Below are positions 54,473 to 64,000 of a stretch of 64,000 nucleotides of DNA, in pieces (position 1 is the stretch's first letter; each line of letters opens with the position of its first letter). The notes under the pieces are model-generated. The model saw only the letters and a list, made by a program, of their open reading frames with translations. It was not told the origin of the DNA and searched no databases. The stretch comes from Acidovorax sp. (GTDB lineage Bacteria; Pseudomonadota; Gammaproteobacteria; Burkholderiales; Burkholderiaceae_C). The stretch is taken from positions 1 through 64,000 of the forward strand of contig NZ_JAJTBB010000064.1 of NCBI RefSeq assembly GCF_021287135.1, in the 5' to 3' direction. A program made the position numbers and the translations under genes.

Positions 54473-54874
54473 ATGCGCTCCCCCATCGCCATCGTCGACG
54501 TCGATCGGCTCGACACCTGGACCCGTTACCGCGCCGGCCTGTGCAATACCTGCGCCGCCAACTGCTGCACCATGCCGCTGGAGGTGCAGGTGTCTGACCT
54601 GGTGCGGCTGGGGCTGGTGGATGCCTTCGAGGCCGAGCATGAAGAACCGCGCCACATTGCCAAGCGGCTGCAGAAGGCGCGGCTGATCGATCACTTCAAC
54701 CACAAGAACGTGGTGTTCACCATGGCGCGGCGCGCCGATGGGGACTGCCACTTTCTGGACCCGAAGACGCGGCTGTGCACGGTGTACGACCAGCGGCCCG
54801 AGACGTGCCGGCTGCACCCGCAGAAGAAGAGTCCCAAGCCAGGGTACTGCGCCTACGGGGCGCGCGGTCGCTGA
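54473..54874 (+). CDS. YkgJ family cysteine cluster protein
   Basis: 133 residues with eight cysteines in the CxxCxxxCC...C...C...C pattern of the YkgJ/zinc-or-iron-cluster family: GLCNTCAANCCTMPL, GDCHFLD, RLCTVYDQRPETCRLHP and GYCAYG. The cluster type and function are unknown. It starts 8 nt after the ATPase gene on the same strand and may be co-transcribed. Confidence 0.88.
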   Translation: MRSPIAIVDVDRLDTWTRYRAGLCNTCAANCCTMPLEVQVSDLVRLGLVDAFEAEHEEPRHIAKRLQKARLIDHFNHKNVVFTMARRADGDCHFLDPKTRLCTVYDQRPETCRLHPQKKSPKPGYCAYGARGR

Positions 54875-54992
54875 GCGGTGGAGCCCAGAGGATGGCGGAC
54901 AGCGGTTTGCGCCGCTGTCCCACACGCTGGCCGGGCGCTGCGTGGTGTGATGCGGGGCCGTTTCATCCCTTCACACCACCCAAGGAGCCACC

Positions 54993-55430
54993 ATGTCCGA
55001 AAAGAAAGCCAGCGTTCACTGGGAAGGCGCCGGCAAGGCCGGCCAGGGCCAGGTCAGCACCGAGACCAGCGCGCTGGACAAGTACCCGTATGGCTTTGCC
55101 AGCCGCTTTGGCGAGGACCGCAAGGGCACCAACCCGGAAGAAATCCTGGGCGCAGCGCATGCCGCTTGCTTCACCATGGCGTTTTCGTTTGCGGCGGACA
55201 AACAGGGCTTCAAGACCGAGAGCGTGGACACCACAGCCAGCGTGCGGCTGTCCAAAGACGGCGATGGTTTTGTCATCGACCGCATTGCGCTCACCCTGCA
55301 GGCCAAGGTGCCGGGGCTGGATGAGGATGCGTTCCAGAAGCTGGCTGCCGATGCTAAGGCCAACTGCCCGCTGTCAAAGGCACTGGCCGCGGTGCCCGAG
55401 ATCATGCTGACGGCCACGCTGGTGAACTAG
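54993..55430 (+). CDS. osmC: OsmC family peroxiredoxin-like protein
   Basis: 145 residues. OsmC-type hydroperoxide reductase: catalytic Cys in EEILGAAHAACFTMAFS (near residue 60) and second Cys in DAKANCPLSKAL (near 125), with the conserved Arg in FASRFGEDRKGTNPEE. Reduces organic peroxides with lipoyl or similar donors. AAGGAG lies 6 nt before the ATG. Confidence 0.93.
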   Translation: MSEKKASVHWEGAGKAGQGQVSTETSALDKYPYGFASRFGEDRKGTNPEEILGAAHAACFTMAFSFAADKQGFKTESVDTTASVRLSKDGDGFVIDRIALTLQAKVPGLDEDAFQKLAADAKANCPLSKALAAVPEIMLTATLVN

Positions 55431-55472
55431 CGCGCGTCGGCCCAGCCGCCCCAGTTCCCGCTCGTTTTGCGC

Positions 55473-56795
55473 TCAGTTCGCTCGCACGGCGCGGGCCAGC
55501 GCTGCAAATGCCTGCCGGTCCAGCGCATGGGTAAAGGCCGTGTTGGGGACGGGGTGGGTGGAGAGTTTCACCACCACCAGCTCGGCCGCCGGGTTGATGT
55601 GGAGGTGCTGGCCCATCAGGCCTTTGGCTTCCAAGGTGCTGTCGGCATCGTGCGGCACCCACCACTGGTTGTGGTACGAATACCCCGCGCGCAGGGCGGT
55701 GCCGGGGGCCTTGCTGAACTGCGCGGGGTCGGCGCCTTTGCGCAGCTCGGCAACGGTGGCGGGTGAGACGATCTGCTGCCCGTTGAAGCGGCCGTTGGCA
55801 CGCAGCATGTCGCCCAGTCGGCCCAGGTCACGCAGGGTGGCGTTCACGCCTACGCTGGTGACCTGGCCGCCGTTCGCGTCGGCAAACACATAGGCATCTT
55901 CCTGCGCACCCAGCTTGGACCAGATGCGCTCGGACAGCAGCGTGGCGTAGCTCTTGCCGGTCACGCGCTGCAGCAGCCAGCCCAGCACTTCCGTGTCCAC
56001 CGATTTGTAGGCAAACGCGGTGCCGTGCTCGCCCTCCTTCTGTACGGTGGGCAGGTGCTCGGCCATGCTTTTGGCGACATTGCTGCCGGGGCGCGCGGGC
56101 TGCAGGCCGGCGGCGGCCAGGTACTGGAAGACGCCGGACGTGGGATCGGCAAAGTCCTCGGCGTATTTCACGCCCGTGGTCATGTCCAGCGCCTGCTGCA
56201 CGGTGGCGTCGGCCCAGGCGCTCGTGGCCAGCTCGGGCAGGTAGCGCGCGATGCGCGCGCTGGCGTCAATGGCGCCTTCCTGGATGAGTTCTGTCACCAG
56301 CAAGCCCACCAGCGACTTGCTCATGGACCACAGCACGTGCGGCTGCTGCGGCTGCAGGCCGGTGTGGTAGCGCTCGTACACCACACGGCCCTGGTGCAGC
56401 ACCAGCAGGCCGTCGGTGTAGGTGGCTTTTTGCCAGTCCGCCAGCGTGGTGGGGGCACCCTTGTCGTCGGCAAAGGCCAGCGTGTCCGGCAGCTGCCGGG
56501 CCGCTGCGGGCAGGGCGCTGGGCGCGCCGCCGCCCCGCCAGATGGTGGCCGTGGGGCCCAGTTCGCGCAGGTGCTGCGCGGCCCAGCGCACGTTGGGGTA
56601 CTTCAGGATGTTGGCCAGCCGCACGATTTTGTCGGGCGGCGGCGGAAAGCCCTCCATCAGCTGAGTGGCAGCGGGCTGCGTGGCGTCAGGCGGCGGCAGC
56701 TGGGGCGCCTGCGCGTGGCTGGCGGATGCCATGCACAGGGCGGCCGCGGTGGCGGCGAGGCTGACCAGGGCGAATGAAAGGCGAGGGAAGGGCAT
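55473..56795 (-). CDS. Exported serine hydrolase (class C beta-lactamase fold)
   Basis: 440 residues. A signal peptide (VSLAATAAALCMASASHAQ) and a Pro-rich segment precede a beta-lactamase/DD-peptidase-type domain with catalytic SMSK (near residue 158) in HVLWSMSKSLVGLLV and a YxN-like region (FAYKSVDTEVLGWLLQ). The late motif is AGYSYHNQWWV. Many such proteins are esterases or unknown amidases, so antibiotic resistance should not be inferred. It follows the thioredoxin-like gene by 72 nt on the same strand. Confidence 0.88.
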   Translation of the reverse strand: MPFPRLSFALVSLAATAAALCMASASHAQAPQLPPPDATQPAATQLMEGFPPPPDKIVRLANILKYPNVRWAAQHLRELGPTATIWRGGGAPSALPAAARQLPDTLAFADDKGAPTTLADWQKATYTDGLLVLHQGRVVYERYHTGLQPQQPHVLWSMSKSLVGLLVTELIQEGAIDASARIARYLPELATSAWADATVQQALDMTTGVKYAEDFADPTSGVFQYLAAAGLQPARPGSNVAKSMAEHLPTVQKEGEHGTAFAYKSVDTEVLGWLLQRVTGKSYATLLSERIWSKLGAQEDAYVFADANGGQVTSVGVNATLRDLGRLGDMLRANGRFNGQQIVSPATVAELRKGADPAQFSKAPGTALRAGYSYHNQWWVPHDADSTLEAKGLMGQHLHINPAAELVVVKLSTHPVPNTAFTHALDRQAFAALARAVRAN

Positions 56796-56867
56796 GGTGC
56801 AAGGTCCTGCAAGTGAGTGGACGAATGAGAGAACGACGGGATGGAGAAACGAAGGGCCTGCAACGTC

Positions 56868-57422
56868 CTAGCCCCGCGCGGCCAGCAGGGTGCGGATCAC
56901 GTCTTCGGTGCGCTCATACTCGCCCTCCCCAAAGTGCTTGTAGCGAATGCGGCCTTGCGCATCGATCAAGTAGGTGGCGGGCCAGTACTGGTTGCCGTAG
57001 GCCTTCCAGGTGCCGTAGCGGTTGTCCTGTGCCACGGGGTGCTTCACGCCATGGCGGCGCATGGCGGCTTCCACGTTGCTGGCCGAACGCTCGAACGGAA
57101 ACTCGGGCGTGTGTACGCCCACCACCGTGAGGCCCTGGGGCGTGTAGCGCTCGGCCCAACGGTTCACGTAAGGCAGGGTGTGGATGCAATTGATGCAGGC
57201 GTAGGTCCAGAAGTCCACCAGCACCACGCGCCCGCGCAGCTGCGCCAGGCTCAGCGGTTCGGAATGGAACCAGCGCTCGATGCCGGTGAACTCCGGCGCA
57301 GCGCCCAGGTCGGGCAGCGCCGCAGCCGGGCTGGCGGCGCTGGCCAAGCCAGGACCCGCCAACGCAGCAGCAACCGTGGCGAGCAGCGCACGGCGCTGCG
57401 AGAAGTGAAGATGCGATGTCAT
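56868..57422 (-). CDS. Periplasmic thioredoxin-like protein (DipZ-type TlpA domain)
   Basis: 184 residues. A signal (RRALLATVAAALAGPGLASA) exports a thioredoxin-fold domain with active site FWTYACINCIHTLPYVNRW, the WTY-x-C-IN-C form typical of DipZ-like proteins, and the cis-Pro region near NQYWPATYLIDAQG. It should be reduced through the CcdA protein encoded 29 nt upstream and pass electrons to periplasmic targets. The two together equal a split DipZ. Confidence 0.9.
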   Translation of the reverse strand: MTSHLHFSQRRALLATVAAALAGPGLASAASPAAALPDLGAAPEFTGIERWFHSEPLSLAQLRGRVVLVDFWTYACINCIHTLPYVNRWAERYTPQGLTVVGVHTPEFPFERSASNVEAAMRRHGVKHPVAQDNRYGTWKAYGNQYWPATYLIDAQGRIRYKHFGEGEYERTEDVIRTLLAARG

Positions 57423-57451
57423 GAGAAAAGCTCCGTGCAATCGTTGATGGG

Positions 57452-58177
57452 TTACAGCCCGCCCCAGCCCGAGGGGTAGAACTGCGTGAGCCAGGCGGTG
57501 ATCTGCCCATCGACCTGCCACAACATGGCCAGCGCGATGACGATGACCACCACGCCAAACGCCTGCTGCACGCGGTGTGCGTGGCGGGCCAGGTGACGCA
57601 CGCGCGTGGCCGCGGCCTGGCCGCCATAGGCAATCGCCAGCATGGGCAATGCAGCGCCAGTGGAATACGCCAGCAGCAGCACCGCCGTGCCCACGCCCGG
57701 CGGCTCGGTGGCGATGAGGGTGAGGATGGAAGCGAGTACGGGCCCTGCGCAGGGCGTCCACACCGCGCCCAGGCTCAGCCCCAGCAGCAGCCCGCCCCAG
57801 CTGCCGCCCCCGCTGCCCATGCCCAGGCTGGCCACGCGGCTGAGCACGCCGCCCGCCTGCAGGCTAAGCCACTGAAACGGCCGGGGCCACACCGTGAGCA
57901 CGCCAAACACCAGCAGCATCACGGCGGCAAACTGGCGCAGGCCTTCCTGCGACACGCCGAGCACCTGCGTGAAGCTGCTGAACAGCAGCGCCACGGCCGC
58001 GAACGACAGCGCAAAGCCCAGGGCAATGAACAGCGGGCGTGTGCGCTGCGCCGAGCCGGCGCCGCCCACCGAGGCCCCCAGCACCACCGGCAGCATGGGC
58101 AGCACGCAGGGCGCGCCCACGGTGAGCATGCCAGCGGCCACCGCCAGCCAGGGTGATGTGGTGGTGGCCACGGTCAT
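57452..58177 (-). CDS. CcdA/DsbD-type membrane thiol transporter
   Basis: 241 residues, six or more membrane helices of the CcdA (DsbD-beta) family. The two redox cysteines are in GAPCVLPMLPVVLGAS (near residue 24) and WTPCAGPVLASIL (near 138). It carries reducing power from cytoplasmic thioredoxin across the membrane. Its ATG overlaps the DUF2147 stop as ATGA; the thioredoxin-like gene follows. Confidence 0.9.
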   Translation of the reverse strand: MTVATTTSPWLAVAAGMLTVGAPCVLPMLPVVLGASVGGAGSAQRTRPLFIALGFALSFAAVALLFSSFTQVLGVSQEGLRQFAAVMLLVFGVLTVWPRPFQWLSLQAGGVLSRVASLGMGSGGGSWGGLLLGLSLGAVWTPCAGPVLASILTLIATEPPGVGTAVLLLAYSTGAALPMLAIAYGGQAAATRVRHLARHAHRVQQAFGVVVIVIALAMLWQVDGQITAWLTQFYPSGWGGL

Positions 58178-58674
58178 TGCCCGCCTCCGTGTTCGGCCGC
58201 CGGGCGGCGCCACACCTGCGTCTTGCCGAACAGCGGAATGCCCACATACGCGTGCACCAGCAGCTGCTCCGGCTCGGCCGGCGTCAGGTTCACGCGGTAG
58301 GTCTTGGCGTTCTCGCGGTTGTAGATTTCGCCCTGGTATTCGCTGCTGCCGCCCCCCGCCGGGCGCAAGCCCGACAGCAGCGTCATGCCCAGTGCAGGCC
58401 GCGCGTCGGCCGCCGCCATGTCGGCGCCCGGCGCGCTCATGGATCGGTTGGCCAGCACGCGCACCACCCTGCCGCACAGCGCTGGGGCGGTGCTGCCGGG
58501 GCAGGGGGCAATGTCCACCTCCAGGTTGCCGCTTTCAGTGATCCAGCGGCCCAAAGGTGCCTTGGGCTGGGGGGCGGCGGTATGCGCTGCGGCGGCCTCC
58601 TGCGCGCTGGCAGCCTGTGCCGCGCCCCAGGCCAGCAACGCGCCCACGGCAATGAATGATCTCGATGGTTTCAT
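58174..58674 (-). CDS. DUF2147 domain exported protein
   Basis: 166 residues. A signal peptide (SFIAVGALLAWGAAQAASA) precedes a DUF2147 lipocalin-like domain: LGRWITESGNLEVDIAPC, LCGRVVRVLA, GMTLLSGLRPAG, YQGEIYNRENAKTYRVNL and AYVGIPLFGKTQVWRR. Function unknown; often near cell-envelope genes. First gene of the DUF2147-CcdA-thioredoxin group, divergent from the two-component system by 180 nt. Confidence 0.9.
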   Translation of the reverse strand: MKPSRSFIAVGALLAWGAAQAASAQEAAAAHTAAPQPKAPLGRWITESGNLEVDIAPCPGSTAPALCGRVVRVLANRSMSAPGADMAAADARPALGMTLLSGLRPAGGGSSEYQGEIYNRENAKTYRVNLTPAEPEQLLVHAYVGIPLFGKTQVWRRPAAEHGGGQ

Positions 58675-58854
58675 GGCAAGGGTCCTCGTGAAGTTCTGGA
58701 AGACCGCATTGAAGCCAGCGCAGGTATCGGCGGTTTGTCGGGCGCGGGGCTTTTGGTATGCGCGCTTGTCGGGGCGCCCGGCAGACAAGTTCAGATACAT
58801 ACAGGCCCGCAGCCGCCGCTGCGCGACCCCGCCAAAGACCGGACAATCGCCGCC

Positions 58855-59616
58855 ATGACGACCCCGCCCCGGCCCGACCACCTCCTGATCGTCGATGACG
58901 ACGCGGGCATCCGCGAGCTGGCAGCCGAATACCTGCAGCGCCAGGGCCTGCAGGTGAGTGTGGCAGCCGATGGCCGGCAGATGCGCGAGGTGCTGGCCAC
59001 GCAGCGCATCGATCTGCTGGTGCTGGACCTGATGCTGCCGGGCACCGACGGCATCACACTGTGCCGCGAGCTGCGCAGCCCGGGCGCGCCGCCGCTGCCC
59101 ATCATCATGCTCACCGCGCGCAGCGATGAGGCCGACCGCATCCTGGGCCTGGAGCTGGGTGCGGACGACTACCTGACCAAGCCCTTTGCCGCGCGCGAGC
59201 TGCTGGCCCGCATCCACGCGGTGCTGCGGCGCACGCGCATGCTGCCGCCCAACCTGGCCGTGGCCGAGCCCGCGCGCCACCTGGCGTTTGGCGACTGGCG
59301 GCTGGACACCACGGCGCGCCATCTGCTCGATGCCACGGGCGCGGTGGTGGCGCTGTCGGGCGCCGAATACCGCCTGCTGCGTGTGCTGCTGGACCACCCG
59401 CAGCGCATCCTCACGCGCGACCAGCTGCTGCAGCTCACCCAGGGGCGCGATGCCGATGTGTTCGACCGCTCCATCGACCTGCTGGTAAGCCGCGTGCGGC
59501 AGCGGCTCGGGGATGGCGCACGCGGCTCGCGCTACATCAAGACGGTGCGCAACGAGGGCTATGTGTTCTGTGCCGACGTGCACCCGGCGGCCCCGACCGG
59601 AGGGGCTGCGGCATGA
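58855..59616 (+). CDS. OmpR-family response regulator
   Basis: 253 residues. A receiver domain with acidic pocket DD (HLLIVDDDAG), phospho-acceptor Asp in DLLVLDLMLPG (near residue 56), Thr in MLTAR and Lys in YLTKPF, then an OmpR-type winged helix (EYRLLRVLLDHPQRILTRDQLL ... SRYIKTVRNEGYVF). Its stop overlaps the kinase start as ATGA. The divergent redox group next door is a likely target. Confidence 0.93.
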   Translation: MTTPPRPDHLLIVDDDAGIRELAAEYLQRQGLQVSVAADGRQMREVLATQRIDLLVLDLMLPGTDGITLCRELRSPGAPPLPIIMLTARSDEADRILGLELGADDYLTKPFAARELLARIHAVLRRTRMLPPNLAVAEPARHLAFGDWRLDTTARHLLDATGAVVALSGAEYRLLRVLLDHPQRILTRDQLLQLTQGRDADVFDRSIDLLVSRVRQRLGDGARGSRYIKTVRNEGYVFCADVHPAAPTGGAAA

Positions 59617-60920
59617 CGCTGCGCGAGTGGCCGCGCTCGCTGTTCGGGCGCATTCTGCTGGTGCTGGCCCTGGGCCTGGCTCTGGCCCACGCGCTGACGT
59701 TTGCGCTGGCCTTCACCGAACGCGGCATGACCATGCGGCGGGCCATGGTGTCGTACTTCGCCAGCGATGTGGCCAGCTCCGTCGCCATGCTGGAGCGTTT
59801 GCCCGCCGCCGAGCGCGCGCAGTGGGTGGAGCGGCTCGCGCGCCGCAACTACCGCTTTGCGCTGGTTCCGCCGCTCAGCGCGCCCGATGACCCGTCGGCG
59901 CTGGCACGCCAGGTCGCCAGCGCCGTGGGCGCCACCCTGCCTGCCGACCGATCGGTCCAAGTGATTGACCCGCGCGTGCCCGGCACCGAGCTGCGTCTGC
60001 AGCTGCGTCTGGCCGACGGCACGCCGCTGGCGGTGGACATGGACGAGCCCCGGCTGCAGATCCGGCCTTGGGTGCTGGGCGCGCTGGCGCTGCAGCTGGC
60101 ATTGCTGGTGGCCCTGTGCGCCTGGGCCGTGCGCGTGGCCACGCGGCCCCTGCGCACGCTGGCCGATGCCGCCGATGCCCTGGGTGCCGACCGCCCCGCC
60201 GTGCCCCTGGCCGAAGAGGGCCCGCGCGAAGTGGTGCGCGCCGCCGCCGCGTTCAACCGCATGCAGCAGCGCATCCAGTCGCATCTGCAGGAGCGCATGC
60301 AGATCCTGGCCGCCGTCTCGCACGACCTGCAGACGCCCATCACGCGCCTGCGGCTGCGCGCCGATCTGCTGGACGACCCCGTGCTGCAGGGCAAGCTGCA
60401 CGCCGACCTGGCCGAGATGCAGTCGCTGGTGGAGGAGGGCATTGCCTATGCACGCTCGTCCCAGGCCGTGCACGAGTCACCGCTGCCGGTGGATCTGCGC
60501 GCACTGCTGCAGAGCATTGCGTTGGACTACGCCGACGCCGGCCTGCCGGTGCAGCTGCTGCAGGCCGACGAAGGCATTGGCACCACGCGCCCGCAGGCAC
60601 TGCGGCGGCTGGTGTGCAACCTGGTGGACAACGCCATCAAGTTTGCGGGCGCGGCCGAGCTGAGCCTGCAGGCTGACCCGGCCCACCACCGGTGGCTGCT
60701 GCGGGTGCTCGATCGCGGCCCCGGCATTCCGCCCAGCGAACTGGATGCGGTGCTGCAGCCCTATGTGCGGCTGGAGGATTCGCGCAACCGCGGCACGGGC
60801 GGCACCGGGCTGGGCCTGGCCATCGCGAGCGAACTGGCCAAGGCGCTGGGCGGGCGGCTGGTGCTGGGGCCGCGCGGCGATGGCCCTGGTTTGGAGGCCC
60901 GGGTCGAACTGCCCGGCTAA
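59613..60920 (+). CDS. Sensor histidine kinase
   Basis: 435 residues. Two membrane helices (near residues 10-35 and 150-172) bound a periplasmic region of about 110 residues, followed by a HAMP, a dimerisation domain with phospho-acceptor His in AAVSHDLQTPITRLRLR, and an HATPase with NLVDNAIKFA (N box), DRGPGIP (G1) and GTGGTGLGLAIAS (G2). EnvZ-like layout. Partner of the response regulator just upstream. Signal unknown. Confidence 0.92.
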   Translation: MTLREWPRSLFGRILLVLALGLALAHALTFALAFTERGMTMRRAMVSYFASDVASSVAMLERLPAAERAQWVERLARRNYRFALVPPLSAPDDPSALARQVASAVGATLPADRSVQVIDPRVPGTELRLQLRLADGTPLAVDMDEPRLQIRPWVLGALALQLALLVALCAWAVRVATRPLRTLADAADALGADRPAVPLAEEGPREVVRAAAAFNRMQQRIQSHLQERMQILAAVSHDLQTPITRLRLRADLLDDPVLQGKLHADLAEMQSLVEEGIAYARSSQAVHESPLPVDLRALLQSIALDYADAGLPVQLLQADEGIGTTRPQALRRLVCNLVDNAIKFAGAAELSLQADPAHHRWLLRVLDRGPGIPPSELDAVLQPYVRLEDSRNRGTGGTGLGLAIASELAKALGGRLVLGPRGDGPGLEARVELPG

Positions 60921-60993
60921 GGCTGCGCAAGCGCGCCTACGCCGCACAGGGGCACCGCACCGCTGCTACAGTGCCCCTTCCGTGGCCCCAAGG

Positions 60994-61818
60994 ATGGAGA
61001 ACACCGTGGACAACACCAGCGCAAGCAGCAGTGACCTCCGCCATGCCGCCACCGATGGCGGGGGTGGCCAGATCCGCATCGGCATTGGCGGCTGGACCTT
61101 CGAGCCCTGGCGCGACAACTTCTACCCTGCGGGCCTGGCGCACAGCAAGGAGCTGCACTACGCCAGCCGCCAGCTCACGGCCATCGAGGTCAACGGCACC
61201 TACTACAGCACCTTCAAACCGCCCACCTTCGCCAAGTGGCACGGTGAAACGCCCGAGGGGTTCCTGTTCTCGCTCAAGGCCAACCGCTTTGCCACGCACC
61301 GGCGCGTGCTGGCCGAAGCGGGCGATTCGATAGCGCGGTTTGTGGACAGCGGCATCTCCGAGCTCAAGGACAAGCTCGGTCCCATCGTGTGGCAGTTCAT
61401 GCCGACCAAAGCCTTTGAGCCCGGAGATTTCGAGGCCTTTCTGGCGCTGCTGCCGCGCGAGGTGGATGGGCGCCGCCTGCGCCACGCGCTGGACGTGCGC
61501 CACCCGAGCTTTGCCACGCCGGAGTTCATTGCCCTGGCGCGCCGCTATGGCTGCGTGCCCGTGCATACCGACTCGGAAAAATTCCCGGCCATTGCCGATG
61601 CCGAAGCGGACTTTGCCTACCTGCGGCTGATGCGCAGCCAGAGCGAAGTGCCCACGGGCTACCCGCCGGAAGCGATTGCGCAGTGGGCGCAGGGCGTGCG
61701 CGCCTGGACCCGTGGGGATCGGCCGCGCGATGCGTTCGTGTACTTCATCAACGGCGCCAAGGAGCGCGCGCCTGCGGGGGCAATGGAGTTGCTGAATCAG
61801 CTGGGCCTGCGCACATAG
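60994..61818 (+). CDS. DUF72 family protein
   Basis: 274 residues of the DUF72 (YecE-like) TIM-barrel family. Recognisable blocks are IRIGIGGWTFEPWRDNFYP, IEVNGTYYSTFKPPTFAKW, FLFSLKANRFATHR, LGPIVWQFMPT and YLRLMRSQSE. Function unestablished. TACAGT (60967-60972) is a possible -10, and AAGG directly before the ATG a weak ribosome-binding site. It converges with the acylphosphatase gene. Confidence 0.9.
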   Translation: MENTVDNTSASSSDLRHAATDGGGGQIRIGIGGWTFEPWRDNFYPAGLAHSKELHYASRQLTAIEVNGTYYSTFKPPTFAKWHGETPEGFLFSLKANRFATHRRVLAEAGDSIARFVDSGISELKDKLGPIVWQFMPTKAFEPGDFEAFLALLPREVDGRRLRHALDVRHPSFATPEFIALARRYGCVPVHTDSEKFPAIADAEADFAYLRLMRSQSEVPTGYPPEAIAQWAQGVRAWTRGDRPRDAFVYFINGAKERAPAGAMELLNQLGLRT

Positions 61819-61843
61819 CCTTCACCCCAGCGGCAGACCTGCG

Positions 61844-62146
61844 CTACACCGTCTCGCGCTGCGCGAAGCCCTGCGGTGCCTCGCCGCCGTCCGGCACGTT
61901 GCCCACCACCACGCGTTCCACACGTGCGCGCGCGGGTCCCTGGTGGGCCCAGTCGATGAGCGCCTGCACGGCCTGCCCGGTGCCCCAGGCACAGGCTTCC
62001 ACCCGGCCGTCCTGGCGGTTGCGCACCCAGCCCGTCACGCCCAGGCGTTCGGCGGCCTGGACCATGGACGCGCGGTAGCCCACCCCCTGCACATGGCCGG
62101 TGATCAACAGATGGCGGGTGACGGTGGAATTGGCTTGTGCGTGCAT
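61844..62146 (-). CDS. acyP: Acylphosphatase
   Basis: 100 residues. Hydrolyses carboxyl-phosphate bonds. The catalytic Arg and Asn are in [12 protein letters not shown] and [13 protein letters not shown]. No Shine-Dalgarno; TACAGT (62158-62153) is followed by six Cs and the ATG, which puts the predicted transcription start exactly at the ATG, a leaderless transcript. Confidence 0.93.
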   Translation of the reverse strand: MHAQANSTVTRHLLITGHVQGVGYRASMVQAAERLGVTGWVRNRQDGRVEACAWGTGQAVQALIDWAHQGPARARVERVVVGNVPDGGEAPQGFAQRETV

Positions 62147-62213
62147 GGGGGGACTGTAGCGTGCCTTGTGACGTGCACGTTCCCGCGGCACACTGCCCAC
62201 CACACAACGCGCC

Positions 62214-62462
62214 ATGACCGCCACCGCCCGCAAGGCTGCCCTGCCCACCATCGACCCCCAGCGCTGCACCGGCTGCGGCTGGTGCGTGGCGGTGTGCCCG
62301 CCGCATGTGCTGTCGCTGCAGGTGCAGGGTGGCAGCGCATGGGGGCCCAAGTGCTCCACGCTGCACGATGTGCCCGGCTGCACGGGGTGTGCGCTGTGTG
62401 CCGTGCGGTGTCCGTTCGATGCGATCCAGATGGTACGGGTGCCTGCGGCCGGGGCGCCGTGA
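62214..62462 (+). CDS. 2[4Fe-4S] ferredoxin
   Basis: 82 residues with two CxxCxxCxxxCP motifs: [15 protein letters not shown] (near residue 19) and [16 protein letters not shown] (near 55), an electron carrier with two [4Fe-4S] clusters. The spacer between motifs is longer than in clostridial ferredoxins. Partner unknown; divergent from acylphosphatase. Confidence 0.9.
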   Translation: MTATARKAALPTIDPQRCTGCGWCVAVCPPHVLSLQVQGGSAWGPKCSTLHDVPGCTGCALCAVRCPFDAIQMVRVPAAGAP

Positions 62463-62535
62463 GGCCGTTGCGCCACAGGCGCCGCAGCGGCGGGCTTGAC
62501 GGCCCCCGGCCTGCATCCGGTACACTGGCAGCTTC

Positions 62536-62682
62536 ATGTCGTACACCGCCATCCCCTTCACCGCACGCGCCGCTGCCTTCCAAGGCATGGGCATGATGCT
62601 GCCTGCGTTCACGTGGGCAGAGGGTGAAAAGCGGGCACTGGGTGCACGAATGATTACCACCATTACCACCGCGGCCACCTGA
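62536..62682 (+). CDS. Thr-rich leader peptide upstream of hom
   Basis: A 48-codon frame ending MITTITTAAT then TGA. The last ten residues hold five Thr and two Ile, as in enterobacterial ThrL. TTGACG (62496-62501) and TACACT (62521-62526) suggest a promoter whose start falls at or just before the first ATG. A shorter version starting at ATG 62650 encodes only MITTITTAAT. The stop lies inside hairpin segment 1 of the attenuator. Ribosome stalling at Thr codons would signal low threonine, whose synthesis needs the hom product. Confidence 0.75.
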   Translation: MSYTAIPFTARAAAFQGMGMMLPAFTWAEGEKRALGARMITTITTAAT

Positions 62683-62779
62683 GCACGCGCAGGTGGCCGT
62701 TTCGGCAGCCACCTGGTGATCGCTCTCTTCTCCCCCAAGACGAATGCACGAAACCCAGCTCTGGCAGCTGGGTTTTTTT
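62672..62779 (+). promoter_or_regulatory. Attenuator-like hairpins and terminator before hom
   Basis: Segment 1 CGGCCACCTG (62672-62681) pairs with segment 2 CAGGTGGCCG (62690-62699). Segment 2 can instead pair with segment 3 GCCACCTG (62708-62715). An intrinsic terminator follows: AAACCCAGCT (62751-62760), loop CTGGC, AGCTGGGTTT (62766-62775) and Ts to 62779. The two exclusive pairings next to a Thr leader peptide are the marks of transcription attenuation. How the 2:3 pairing would prevent the distant terminator is not obvious. Confidence 0.78.
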
Positions 62780-62808
62780 GTTTGTTTGTTCGTCAGCCGG
62801 AGAAGTCC

Positions 62809-64000
<1,192 letters not shown>

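Noticed and set aside
55473-56795. A beta-lactamase resistance gene
   Set aside because: It has the SxxK fold signature but belongs to a broad class of exported serine hydrolases; nothing specific to antibiotic hydrolysis is visible.

Overview
This is a GC-rich chromosomal window from a betaproteobacterium. Gene content (lptD-surA-rsmA, rpmH-rnpA-yidD-yidC-mnmE beside dnaA-dnaN-gyrB, paired metX/metW) and two dispersed repeat families point to Burkholderiales, most likely an Acidovorax-like Comamonadaceae. That placement is inference; no rRNA gene is present. I see no tRNA, CRISPR array, insertion sequence or prophage.

Layout. 0-7 kb: outer-membrane and ribosome maintenance genes (rsmA, surA, lptD; divergent amgK and rsmE). 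7-15 kb: a diguanylate cyclase, acyl-CoA dehydrogenase, a SRAP-family protein lacking the usual Cys2, an acyl-CoA ligase with a periplasmic binding protein, and an IPTL-CTERM surface protein in a more AT-rich patch. 15.4-21.4 kb: a minus-strand run ubiU, ubiV, a hemolysin-III-like membrane protein, ubiT, a DGC zinc protein, ubiX, ubiD. The last two act on the ubiquinone ring; ubiTUV are the oxygen-independent ubiquinone genes. A well-placed FNR-type box precedes ubiU. 21.5-31 kb: transporter, LysR regulator, two M20 peptidases, YidB, lipase, second diguanylate cyclase, glycerophosphodiesterase. 31-35.4 kb: metX-metW behind a SAM-II-like riboswitch and terminator, a Mn exporter behind a yybP-ykoY riboswitch, and two tandem RRM proteins with matching 5' leaders. 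35-44.6 kb: SDR, lptC-kdsC-kdsD, Kef antiporter, apt, two poorly known genes, mnmE. 44.7-53.3 kb: the replication-origin neighbourhood, with yidC, yidD, rnpA and rpmH divergent from dnaA, dnaN, gyrB. 53.3-62.5 kb: an AAA/DUF4143 ATPase behind a perfect palindrome, YkgJ, OsmC, a serine hydrolase, a TlpA-like/CcdA/DUF2147 group divergent from a two-component system, DUF72, acylphosphatase and ferredoxin. The window ends inside hom (homoserine dehydrogenase), preceded by a Thr-rich leader peptide and attenuator-like hairpins.

Two repeat families thread the window. Family A (about 50-60 nt, AGCGCTT...AAGCGC...AGCTATCAAAT) occurs about nine times, often touching stop codons; one copy is read as codons of the SDR gene. 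Family B (about 110 nt, CCCCCTGAG plus hairpins) occurs three times, each at or just past the stop of a minus-strand gene. Several plus- and minus-strand genes also show a -10-like hexamer 6-11 nt before an ATG with no Shine-Dalgarno sequence, suggesting leaderless mRNAs.
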